Positions 24,896 through 34,780 of a DNA stretch of 64,000 nucleotides are shown piece by piece. Under the pieces are notes generated by a model. That model searched no databases, had not been told where the DNA came from, and saw only the letters and a list, made by a program, of their open reading frames with translations. A program made the position numbers and the translations under genes. Numbering within the stretch: position 1 is the first letter of the stretch; the number at the start of each line of letters is the position of its first letter. Origin of the DNA: Strongylocentrotus purpuratus (taxonomy: Eukaryota > Echinodermata > Echinoidea > Camarodonta > Strongylocentrotidae); NCBI RefSeq assembly GCF_000002235.5, contig NW_022145544.1, forward strand, positions 1,094,501 through 1,158,500. The letters run 5' to 3'.

Positions 24896-26813
24896 ATAGA
24901 AATACGTTTAGGATTGCAAACAATCTTAAACAATGGGGTTATGTCATAATTTGGCATCATGTTAGGATGATTTCCATATATATGTCTAGGAAGTAAAAAA
25001 AAAAATGCAAATGGAGCGGAAACTGACGAACGGTCATTAATTCGGTCAACCCTGGATGTGAGATTAAAACACCAAAATCATTGTCCTCAATCAAGTTCGA
25101 TATTTGTTACACCTAATCCACGGTCCTGACTCCTCGTTTGCTTGATAATTCACAGGTCAAGAGAAGGGAGGAGAAAGAATGTATGCTTAGTGACCATTCC
25201 GAACACTTCGGAGTCAAATTATTGCACTTGCAAAACAATAATCGTTGCAAAACGGTGTAAATGAGTCCATTTCCCCCATCAAAGGCAGGCCAACACACAC
25301 ACCCCTGAGCGGTTAATTACCGATATAACGGCCCATTTTGATAGAAATCGTTGACAGAAGAAGCGTTGATTACTACCGTTAAAGTGTAATAGCTGGATTG
25401 TACCTAAACATAATTATCAAGTTGGTAAATCGAATTGTCTATGCATATATATTGTCGTACAAGAGAAGATTATCGTGATAGTTAGACGCTGATGTGGCGA
25501 GACAGATTGTTCTATACTAGGTCCTAATTAGTTGTGCTTACCGATGTCCTTAAAAGTTAATACTGATTATAAAAGAGACTGGCGCTTGGTAGCTCATCAA
25601 ATCGACAAACGGTAGCAAATTTGATAAGTGAAATAGATCAATTAAAGGTAATTCGATATCAAGATGAGCCAATAGATATAAACGTCTTCAATTTGATACC
25701 TTTTGAAAATGTTATGAAGGAATTATATTCTGCACAGTTCGCATCTTTTGTAATTTGACTTATAGATTTAGGATCTAGTAATGGTTATTTATACAGAAAG
25801 AGTATTATTATTCAGTTTTAGTATGAAACCAGTGTTCCACGTGAGTGAATTTTGTTTTCGATATAGACCTATTATCATTATGGTCATCATGAAATCTTAA
25901 CCTGAATCATGGTAGAATGATTCCTATTCAATGTTTTACAGAATTATCAAATAACCAACCTCATAATTACCATTGAAACGGAAACTGAAAGCGGGCGCCT
26001 TATTTACGAGTCAACTCTTTGAATCGTCGCTTTATTTCAACAAACCTGACTTTGGGTGTTACTCTTTTGTCCTCGCGGTTACTGTTTCTGTTTACGGCCC
26101 CGCAAGATCTATTGATTTCAACATTTATCGGGACCCCCCCCCCCCCGGTGAAATTCAATCAGAGAGTTACTTCAACCGGGTCAATGACCACTAGAACATC
26201 GAAAGAGAAGCGTGAAATAACTTCGAGTTTCCTTTTCCCAAATTGGACACAATTTTATTTTGGTTGCAATGCGTGCCTGAAATAATCATTTATTCGCAAA
26301 CAAAAACGGATTTCCTCGTCGTCTTCTCTACTATTTTCACAATAAAAGGAATTTCTTTCTTATTTGATTCAAATACATGTCACCTGCAGTTATGACTCTA
26401 AATGGACTGAATATCAAATAAAAAAGAGTCATGTTGAATATAAGACGCGACGGTATTTATCAGATTTCGACGTCTGATCGTTTTCCTCATCTTACTTTAT
26501 TTTATAAATAAAAGCCTGAAGGAGTTATTAGATTCTACTTTGCAGCTCAAATACAATCATTCAGTAGATGTACATTCTAGTTGAGTAATATTCAGATGGA
26601 TCACTTGTTAATTTTTCAAACATTTAGGAATATGGCGAAATGGATTCACCGCCAAATGCCCGCCCTTCCCCCAAATCAAACTTGTGGCTTTGTCATTGTC
26701 CCCAAGGAAGGGCACCCAATAACAACATACAGTACAACAGTCTCTCATTGAACAATTGGACATAAACAACTATCTTTTTGCTGTAAATCTGTCGACATTT
26801 TATGCCGTTTAGA

Positions 26814-26926
<113 letters not shown>

Positions 26927-28669
26927 ACCTATTTCATTTCGTACGAGAAAAAAAAAATTACAGCCTGAATTAAATATCCCAAAATTTGTTTCCTTGTAGC
27001 GGGTTTGATTGGCAATTCCTTGATTTTTCACAACGTCTACCAAAGGATAATTGGAGGACAGTCATCAAATAGAATGAAATTTAATAAAATCGAATTATTT
27101 TGTAAAAATTATATTAATTTGGTTACGTTTCTTGTTTATTGAAAATAATCAAGAGTTAGTTTTGACTGTTTAGTTAGGCTGCTTGGGAGTCAAGGAGTTA
27201 TTATTAGGCTAAAAACTCCATGCTCAAATTTATGGCCAGTGACAGTCTTATATAGCATGGATGGTGATCTATTTTTGTGACTCATAAGTAATCCTGAATT
27301 GCTTTAAACCTTTAAAACAAGTGCCAAAATTGATACTGGATGACAAAATGTATCCGGTTGGCTACGACGGGTATACTCGTTACAGGTAGTTACATTGTGT
27401 TTTTTTTTATGATAATGTGTGAACAGAATTTAAACAAATATATATTGAATTTGTATTTGTCTGTCTGTTATGGCATTACATTTATTTAAGGATTGGGTTA
27501 GACGTTTATTCACATGCGGGGGGGGGGGGGGGGATGGCCCACCCAATTTTCCTTTGTAGGGTCTGTTCTATTGAAAGTTACCATACAGCCATTACCAAAT
27601 GACTGGTACCTCAAGGAAAACATCCACTGTTCAAAGTGAAATCTTTTCACCCCTTGCTTAACCCTAAGTGTATGTTATATTATATTTTTTCTTTTAGGAA
27701 AAGAAGCAGTGATCGTGGAATTTTTACATTGAAGTAAATTAATTCTATCTTTATTCAACAATTGCATTATCTGCAACTGAACGGGGGGGGGGGTGCGGTT
27801 GCATTGGCATAGACGATAGGTAAAGGAAATAAGGACGACATAAAATCTTGAAATATAGGTTGAATTCTGGAGCTTGTGGTAGCTCTTGGCATGCCTGTAG
27901 CTCGGCAGAATGTTTACGTGTCGGGAGATAAACTGTGATCCAGAAATCGAAAGTACACGTCTCTCAAATCTCAATAATCTTGGTCAAACGAGTCGGCTCT
28001 TTCTGGCACAGAACTCCTTTTGGGTGAAGAAGAAAGAGAAAGAGAGAAGAGGTAAAAGGGGAACGTTTGACAATTTGAAGTGCAGGTACTACAAACGACA
28101 GACGTCGAAATGAAGTGGCCCAGAAATACGAGAGAGATCTAAGCACCCTAAAGGAGGCAAAAGAATGTTTGCGTAAAGCAACAAGAACGCTGCGACTTTC
28201 TGTAATGCTGTTCTGTAGGTTTTCTTCTCTTAACTGCCTGTTTCATAAGGAAAATTACAGACATTTGGCCTCGACTTTAACCTTTAAACATCTTCATGTA
28301 TGTAGATAAATATGACGTAACAGTACAAAAGTTTTAATTGTAACCATCACCCCTTCCCCTTTGTGATCAGAGTGTTGTTTTAAGTATATTTTTAATAATA
28401 TATCAGACAAAATTGAAACGCCTTCAGAATCAATTGTGGTTCAAAATAATAATCTTTAGCTCTATTTTCTACAGGCAATCACAAACAATCGTCGTGACAT
28501 GCTGAGGGTTAACTTCATAACATCTCCGCCCCTTGGGTAGTTTGAACATTGTCTCCCTCATGCGGCCTACTCCTGCCCGAACAGCAGTAGTCTTGTAACA
28601 TGGACCCTTCCACTAATATGTGCTGACCGGTAAGGTTGAAATTTAAACGCTGCATCGCTGATACCTTAA

Positions 28670-28735
28670 TAAATAATAATAATAACGTTGGTTATAAAGC
28701 GCTTACCACCGAAGTCTCTAAGCGCTAACCTTGAA
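28670..28735. repeat. Short interspersed repeat with AGCGCTTA/TAAGCGCT arms
   Basis: An AATAAT run followed by TTATAAAGCGCTTACCACCG and AAGTCTCTAAGCGCT. The 8-bp arms (28698-28705 and 28719-28726) are exact complements. I recall similar units following ATA/AAT runs as a dispersed repeat in marine invertebrate genomes, but this copy alone does not define the family. Confidence 0.4.
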
Positions 28736-29445
28736 ACATTAATTTTCATAATTTACAATAGACCTATGAATTACCGTTGAAATAGGACCAAATTATTTTT
28801 TACTTCATGTTGTGATTCAGTCTATCATTTTTAATATACATGTAGTTGGCCTAGTTCTTTTAATTCACTGGAGATACATTCCTAAGTACCGAGACGGATA
28901 CCTTAACAAAATGTGCAAAATAAATAATTTTGCGTTATTTGTCATGATAACAGTATACGTATATGCGTAACAGATTATTTGCAGTAAATGTGATTGTATA
29001 TTAAAAAAAAATTAAAAAAAAGGATTCATTGTAGCAATGATTGATAATTTCGACCACAAAGTAACGCCTTCTCGAGAGAAACAAGAGCATTGTAATGTAT
29101 GAAGAATCTACTTCATCATAACAATTCAGCGAATAAGAGATTTTTGCAAGTTTCCAAAATTTCTTTAACTTAACATCATAACATTCCTTTATACATGAAT
29201 ACATTCTTGTAAATGTATTATTTCCACGTGAGTTCCCATTGTTGCTCGCATTTTAGTATTCATATAAAGTATATAATGATACCTGGGTATATTATTTTAT
29301 TACGTTATTGTAAAAGTTCATTTACATAACTACTATGAATGGACTAAAAGAAGACAGAAGAAGGGAGAAATATCTGACACACCAATATAAACTTAATTTC
29401 ATGTAGTGTTATGTAGAAACAAGCATACTTGTATTGTTTCGTCAT

Positions 29446-29940
29446 AATTTGATTGTTCCGTGTGTAATCATGTTTAAAAAGTCCGATTTATGTTGATCTA
29501 GATCATAATGATAATGATGATGAGGATTAAAAAAAAATCAATGAACAAATAAATGAATAAATGAAAAAATAAATTAATAAATTAATACCTAAATTTCGAC
29601 AACGAGAACAATGACTTTACTACTACTCCTTCAGTTTTCAGGCTGTTTCAAATATTTACTACCCGATTAATTCTACTTAATACAACGAAATATTATTAAA
29701 AGACTATTGATTAATCAGTGATTTAAATACTCCTTCGAAGAGTAAGAACATTTGTGTTCGACGTGCCACGGTGTTATCATGATAACAAGTCTGAGTTATG
29801 TTGGTCTAGATAATAACGATTGTGATTAATAAACGAATGAATAAATAACTAACTAACTAATTAAATAAATAAATGAAAAGACACATATACTTTTACAACA
29901 AGAACAGGAATGACTACTTTTACTACAACTACTATCATTA
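29446..29940. repeat. Old duplication, about 308-bp offset
   Basis: TATGTTGATCTAGAT (from 29489) and TATGTTGGTCTAGAT (from 29797) begin two similar segments, each running through ATAATGA/ATAACGA, GATTAA, ATGAATAAAT tracts and CAACGAGAACAATGACT / CAACAAGAACAGGAATGACT into ACTACT repeats. The copies are clearly diverged. Confidence 0.6.
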
Positions 29941-29949
29941 CCTGCTACA

Positions 29950-30045
29950 TGTACCATTGCTACTACTACTACTACTACTACTACCACAACCACCACCACC
30001 ACCACCACTACTACTACTACCAGGCCTGACTACTACTACTACTAA
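29950..30045. repeat. Trinucleotide (ACT)n/(ACC)n microsatellite
   Basis: Runs of TACTAC and CACCAC with one GGCCTGAC interruption. Reading frames across it give Leu/Pro or Ser/Gly stretches that should not be taken as protein. Confidence 0.9.
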
Positions 30046-31689
30046 TACTATTACGTCTACATGTATTATTGGCCTACTGCTTTTAGCATACGTCATCAGT
30101 AAAAGATGAATGGGATTTTTGAAAAACAATTAAAAGACCACAAAAACATCATGATGTGTTTGATAATGATAACGATGAGTAAAAAATCTACAAAACAGAG
30201 CACCAAAACTAAAGATAACTGCTGTACTTTCTCGATTTCATGCACCCAAATTTACAATATATTTACACCTAGCTTAAACAAGATTAATGCCAAACCAATA
30301 ACCAGTCATTAAACTAGAAATGGGAATTTATTTTGAAAAAGATAAAATTGGACACAGAAAAAGCGAGAATGAATAATGGAGGATGGGCTATCGCAAAATG
30401 TAAACAATAAGTTGAACGAACTTTTTCACCTGCCCCCAAAAGAATGCTGCGCGCATTATGTCGGCAAACACAAAGGATAGGTACATCCATGTTAAATCCA
30501 AAAGAAGAAAAGGCCACGAAAAGGCCAGAGAAAAGGCAAGACTTAAGCAGTTTGTCCTATTATTTCACTTAATTATCAGCATTCTTACAGTCTACAAAGA
30601 ATTGCATCTTTCATGTCAATATTTAATTTCAATTTAGGCTGTGAGTAAAATATATCCACCTATTTTGTTTATTGAAAACATGGGATTAAAAACTGATTAT
30701 CAAATTCAAAGTGATGTCCCTCGAGCTCAAAGTGGGCCTAGTTTATCGCGCATGTGATTTGAGAGTTGCGTATGTGCGCGCGCGCGAATGTAATACAATC
30801 TTGACGAGAAAGCACGTGGTGAATCGCACACTTGTAAACATTGCATTTCATTCATGCTATGCATCGGCGTCAGCTCATTCACATGGGCTTCCAAGAAAAG
30901 GTGTCCGTATGCCAATCAGCTGATCGCAGGTGCGTGCCTACCTGAGCGGGAGATCCGAAACAAATAGGTGTAAATGACTCGCCAGACCCGACTGCACTAT
31001 GACATTCATGCTCAACATACCCCTAATTCGAGACATCAGACAAACCCATCACATCATCGTTGTGTGTGATTGATATACCATCCCTGTAGGCGCTTGCAAT
31101 TCAAAGCAAGCGATATTTTCTGGGCCATTTTTCGCATTTCATGTGCATTGCTTGTACGAGTCACATTGTTTACTAGCTTTTTCCCCTCGTGCTAGCGGAA
31201 CAGCCCAGCGAGGCAGGCGCCCGAGTAGCGGCCTACTGGACCATTACGAATCGCACTATGCCCGCTGCCTGGATGTCGCCTTGCATAAAGCGGCTCAGAG
31301 TCATTTACGGGTAATTTGATAGTTATAAAGCGTAGGTTGGGTTTCCGACGATGATCTATCTTCGCCAATCACGAGAGAGAAGATAAGCGACACCGGAACC
31401 GCGGCTCCCCCTCTATCGCATAATGTGCTACGTTGAAATAAACGAACAAACTAACACGTCCTAAATCCTAAAACAGGAGTCATGAAGCATTTCTACCCTC
31501 GATATACTAAGTAATGTTTTATATCAAGAGAACAGTTGCCTCAGTATTGATTTCTTTAACCAAATGAACTGCTCAGAGGAAAATTTATTCCCAGTAATTA
31601 GGCGTGTGCCTTGTACGACGCAGAGGGAGGAAGTCCCATCGCTGGCAAAGCGCCGAGTTATTTGCTCAACAATCATTTCAGACTCGAGC

Positions 31690-31708
31690 CGCGCCAAAAT
31701 GTCTAGAC
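31690..31708 (+). promoter_or_regulatory. Compound Smad/BMP-response element (GC box, 5-bp spacer, GTCTAGAC)
   Basis: The sequence reads CGCGCC-AAAAT-GTCTAGAC. GTCTAGAC at 31701-31708 is the optimal palindromic Smad3/Smad4 binding site, and the same 8-mer is the functional Smad box of vertebrate SMAD7 promoters (established knowledge). The six bases five nucleotides upstream match the GRCGNC half of the BMP-type Smad1-Smad4 element (GRCGNC-N5-GTCT) at five of six positions. A further CAGAC half-site lies at 31679-31683. I noticed no other GTCTAGAC in the window. Inference: direct pSmad1/5-Smad4 input to smad6, i.e. negative feedback. Confidence 0.7.
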
Positions 31709-31728
31709 ATCCACATGACCCAAGTCAA

Positions 31729-31736
31729 CCAATCAG
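31729..31736 (+). promoter_or_regulatory. CCAAT box (CCAATCAG)
   Basis: CCAATCAG lies 20 bp downstream of the palindromic Smad box. CCAATCAG is the preferred NF-Y core and is typically found some 60-100 bp upstream of a start site, which would put initiation near 31.79-31.85 kb. No clean TATA box was seen in the matching place. A TATAAAG at 31324-31330 is probably too far upstream to be the main promoter. Confidence 0.45.
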
Positions 31737-32082
31737 CGTAGAAGTAATCGTGTGGTCAGAGAGAGTAGTAAATTTCGTATGTTTTTCGCGTATACAGCGA
31801 GCATCTTTGCGAATCGTGAGCCTGTGATCGAAATCTCGCGCAGCTTCGTTATACTGCACAGTAAGCTCTATTGCGACGGGACGGGCTGGTGTATACTGTG
31901 TATTCTCTACCGGACTAGTTACGGAATAATAAGTATAGGCATCTGGAGAACCGTAAACTGTATTCAGTGGATTACACTAGAGAAATTTTGTGAGCTGTCT
32001 TCGTATGCACTGCCGTATTTTGTCTGAGTTTTGATTAATCGTCGACGAATTGTGTGGATTTTCATCGTTTTTTCAACGTTTG

Positions 32083-32169
32083 ATGCTGGATTTTATACAC
32101 ATGCTGGAGTGGTGCGGTGACGGGCTTCGCTGCCTGCTTGATCGGCCTTGTATGCTGTCACTGCTATAG
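32083..32169 (+). other. Upstream ORF 1 in the smad6 leader (28 aa)
   Basis: ATG at 32083 opens a frame of 28 codons ending at TAG 32167-32169, with two more in-frame ATGs at 32101 and 32152. It ends well before the main start and would allow reinitiation. It is relevant only if transcription begins upstream of 32083, which is unproven. Confidence 0.35.
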
Positions 32170-32260
32170 CCAAAGGAGCTGTTGTGTATTCTTTTGCCGT
32201 TTTGGCCAGTGCCACAACGAGCGACCTAAGGAGGAAAACCGCCGTTTCTCCGGCGCTGGA

Positions 32261-32389
32261 ATGCTTATTCTCATCCGAGTCTGTGGGCTATGCATCGTGT
32301 GCATGCAGCGCATGTCGCATGTTCAGGTCCAGGCGGTCTGCGCTCGTGCGGCGACTTTTGCGGAGCCGTGTGGGCTGTACACACGGTAA
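32261..32389 (+). other. Upstream ORF 2 overlapping the smad6 start codon (42 aa)
   Basis: ATG at 32261 (with internal ATGs at 32303 and 32312) opens a 42-codon frame in a different reading frame, running through the Smad6 ATG at 32319 and stopping at 32387-32389. Another out-of-frame ATG at 32290 stops at 32461-32463. The Smad6 ATG itself has a poor context (C at -3, T at +4). Together these would limit translation of the main frame unless the mRNA starts between them. Confidence 0.35.
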
Positions 32390-32742
32390 CGATAGTGGGT
32401 CTTCGGCCGACCGGGAGAGTGAGGCCGAGACCGACCTCAAAGCAGCCGCCAACAGCTTCCTAAAACGCCTCAAGGAAAAACAACTCGAGCTTTTGCTCGA
32501 GGCATTGGAGAGTCGTGGAGGGACTCATACAAACTGTGTCCCCATCTCGAAAGGGGAACTTGGACGCAGGACCGTTGCTCCTCATGTTTTATGTTGCCAG
32601 CTATTTCGTTGGCCAGAACTCAAGCATGGAAGCGAACTCAAACGGCTCAAATTTTGCTGCGAAATTAGCCAACAAGGCGACGAGGAATCCTCAGGAACAG
32701 TGTGCTGCAATCCCTACCATATCAGCCGTCTATGCAGACCAG
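32319..32742 (+). CDS. smad6: Inhibitory Smad (Smad6/7), coding exon 1: N-terminus and MH1 domain
   Basis: This exon encodes residues 1-141 of an inhibitory Smad, an intracellular antagonist of BMP/TGF-beta signalling that blocks R-Smad activation at the receptor and recruits Smurf ubiquitin ligases. The first 17 residues, MFRSRRSALVRRLLRSR, match the family N-terminus (human SMAD7 has MFRTKRSALVRRLWRSR). MH1 runs from about residue 39 to 139: the helix FLKRLKEKQLELLLEALESR, then GGTHTNC, PHVLCCQLFRWPELKHGSEL, and TVCCNPYHISRLC. By alignment to Smad3 the zinc ligands are C73, C113 or C114, C129 and H134. The spacer between the N-terminus and MH1 is short (about 20 residues) compared with the long Gly-rich spacers of vertebrate SMAD6/7. 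The start is the only in-frame ATG after an in-frame TGA at 32139-32141. The exon ends in phase 1 at ..CGACCAG|gtaaaa (as CTATGCAGACCAG). Reading on into the intron adds only a few residues before a stop. Confidence 0.96.
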
Positions 32743-33156
32743 GTAAAAGATCTCAAATAATGTAAATCAATTGTAAATAAACACGATATCATCAATACAT
32801 CTCATTCTCATGCATTGTTATGTATCTCAACAAGGCCCGACGAATTAATTTAGCCTCCATGCACGCAGTGGGCATTGACCATGCAATGCATGCAGGCGGC
32901 CATGGCACGGCGCCTGTACTCCTGAATGCTGCCTGCGCAACTGGCTGGCCTCTATTGAATCTCGCATCCAATTTAGCGTGATGGCGCCGCTGTATTTATG
33001 TATTTATCAACCCGGGCCTTTCGCCTCAATTAACGCACTTACACTGCATCTATTCAGTCGCGCTTGCTAGGATGGCGGTGCTACTCATTCAATGACGATT
33101 TTTTTTTTATTTCTTATTCTCAACTTGTGCTTTGTTTTTCTTTCACATATTTACAG
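32743..33156 (+). other. smad6 intron 1 (414 bp)
   Basis: Phase 1 intron between the MH1 exon and the PY exon, bounded by gtaaaa and a T-rich acceptor tract ending in cag. It contains a GC-richer patch near 32845-33000 with ATGCATGCAGGCGGCCATGG-like sequence and TGGCGCCGC at about 32982-32990, a possible GC-type Smad site. No other feature. Confidence 0.85.
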
Positions 33157-33210
33157 AGTCTCCACCACCACCCTATAGCAGAATTGCGTTCGAGAGGTCC
33201 AAAACGCAAG
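33157..33210 (+). CDS. smad6: Inhibitory Smad, coding exon 2: PY (Smurf-binding) motif
   Basis: A 54-nt exon encoding residues 142-159, ESPPPPYSRIAFERSKTQ. The block ESPPPPYSR is the invariant linker motif of Smad6 and Smad7 that binds WW domains of Smurf1/2 E3 ligases, which these proteins bring to type I receptors. Junction residues read RLCRP-ESPPPPYSR, close to human SMAD6 (RLCGP-ESPPPPYSR) and less like SMAD7 (RLCEL-ESPPPPYSR). The acceptor is a pyrimidine-rich tract ending in atttacag at 33156 and the donor is CAAG|gtatga at 33211. It is phase 1 on both sides, so it could be skipped without a frameshift, which would remove the Smurf-binding site. Too short to stand out as an open frame, it was found from the motif and splice sites. 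Confidence 0.93.
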
Positions 33211-34675
33211 GTATGAATGGGTGAAACCTAATTTTTTTTTTTGCTGTCCCAAGGCCAAGTGGCAAATCCAAACAATTCGGATATGATACATGTGATGCTA
33301 AAATAGATACATTTGTTTTTTAAAGCAATACATCTCGTCTAAACTTCTATTTATTAGTCAAATTAGTCTTGGAAAAATATGATATTTGGTATGACTATGA
33401 GAGAATTGTTTATAAAGTAGTATAAAATGTAGGGAAATGATGTAATTAGTTAACTGGTTGTCCAATCTTCTGTTCATCTAAAAGACTTTGATTTCAGATT
33501 GGATGCCTTCAGGTTTTACATAAACATTCAGTCTTGCTCTTAGATTGCCATTGTATTTATATTTACACTAAACATGAAGATATTCCAACTTTTTGTCAAG
33601 TCTACATCAAACATCTACTTGTACATGTACATTACCAACATCAAAAATATGAAAATAACAAATCCTCCTAAAATTTGATAGCTCTGATGTTTGTCAAAAT
33701 ATATGCATCACTTATTTGCTGTCATATATTTTTAATGTGCATGCCATTAAGTATCCATTACTCTCCATGGTTTACCATTTTAGATCAGAGCTATATTTCA
33801 TTGCAAATGAACATCTTACACAGAGAGAGAGAGAGAAAGGGAGGGGCTCTTTTTGAGTATCAGATCGAGTATTGAAGTAAACTGGCATATTCTATCCTTT
33901 CAGTTTGAAATTAGACTTAATTTTGTTGGGGGAAAAATGCTCATACATTCATTTCCAGTACCGTATACTTTCATTAGGAGATGAAAAGTGTTCATTGTAG
34001 GTTTTAACTATTAAAGAAGAAGAAGAGAGAACATGGTCCCAGATCAACAAGTTACACATTTTTCAGGTTCTATGATTTTGGCCATAACTGGTTTATTACT
34101 TTATTGCAATACATGATGTTTTTTGCTTTTGCCAAATGAGATTTAAACAAATAAAAAATTCATGAGTTTACTTGAAAAATGCTCATGTTCTTGACTGTAT
34201 CAATTCATATCTTTCTGAATTGTGTGACAAAGTTGTAGGCCTGCCTGTGTAGTCTACACATTTATCTTCAGGGTTTCTCAAAATTGTTTCAAATGCAACG
34301 AACCATATTCAAAGTACCAGGACAGTCTTTGAATCCCCCAGTTGTTGTGTATTTTACTGAAGATGTACACTTTTCCTACTTTGGTTCTTCAATGTTGTGA
34401 AATTTGTGCTTTTCCTGCTGACATCTTGAAAAATAAGGCCTACATTTCAGGACACTTTTTTAAAAATTCTGTTCAGTTGATATGCTGTTCTCAACCTTTA
34501 CAGAGACCTTTGTATATCATGCACAGCTAATAAAACATTTACATACAGGTATTATTGATGCTCTGTAATGAAATGTTTGAAAAACTAAATGCCTCTCCAA
34601 GGAAAAAGAGTGACCTGGTCCCTACCTAGTTGTTAATTTTGTATATTTTGTTTGAAACTTACTTTTTTACGATAG
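33211..34675 (+). other. smad6 intron 2 (1465 bp)
   Basis: Phase 1 intron, AT-rich and T-rich on the sense strand. It holds a short (GA)n tract at about 33820-33842 and the first of the TACATGTA palindromes at about 33622. Nothing else recognisable. Confidence 0.85.
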
Positions 34676-34780
34676 AAACTGAAGAAGATGCCCCAGTCAC
34701 ATCGCCCGTTGAATTTGGGCAGAGCACAGAGACGGGCAACACACCTACTGAACGGAGACAGCCTTATGCCAACTCATCAG
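34676..34780 (+). CDS. smad6: Inhibitory Smad, coding exon 3: linker
   Basis: A 105-nt exon (35 codons, residues 160-194) continuing the linker between the PY motif and the absent MH2 domain. The start ETEEDAPVTSPVEFGQST aligns loosely with the human SMAD6 linker ([20 protein letters not shown]), supporting a Smad6-like assignment. It ends TPTERRQPYANSS. The acceptor tract (cttacttttttacgatag) and the donor (TCATCAG|gtatgt at 34781) are good, and both boundaries are phase 1, in frame with exon 2. In vertebrates the next exon carries the whole MH2 domain. No MH2 sequence (WCSVAYWE, RVGRLY, GWGxCYxRQF, CPCWLE) was found downstream in this window, so the CDS here is 5'-partial only in the sense that its 3' end lies outside. 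Confidence 0.9.

Larger units (their letters stand above)
30700..32318 (+). promoter_or_regulatory. CpG-richer promoter and 5' leader of smad6
   Basis: Compared with the AT-rich flanks, this stretch has many CpG dinucleotides and few simple repeats, as expected for an invertebrate promoter and leader. Landmarks are an alternating GTGCGCGCGCGCGA run (30774-30787, Z-DNA-prone), an E-box CACGTG (30813-30818), AGATAAG (31380-31386, GATA type), CCGGAA (about 31393, Ets type), the Smad element and the CCAAT box. The start site was not located. Open frames across this region look like chance and are not called as genes. Confidence 0.55.

Noticed and set aside
28115-28309. Coiled-coil-like open frame (KYERDLSTLKEAKECLRK).
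   Set aside because: Only about 25 residues look helical, with no flanking exon signals and no recognised family.
31324-31330. TATAAAG as the smad6 TATA box.
   Set aside because: It lies nearly 1 kb before the ATG and 370 bp upstream of the Smad and CCAAT elements, which more likely mark the core promoter.
31564-31827. 87-codon open frame upstream of smad6.
   Set aside because: It overlaps the Smad element and CCAAT box, has no recognisable domain and lies in promoter sequence. Likely chance in a CpG-rich region.
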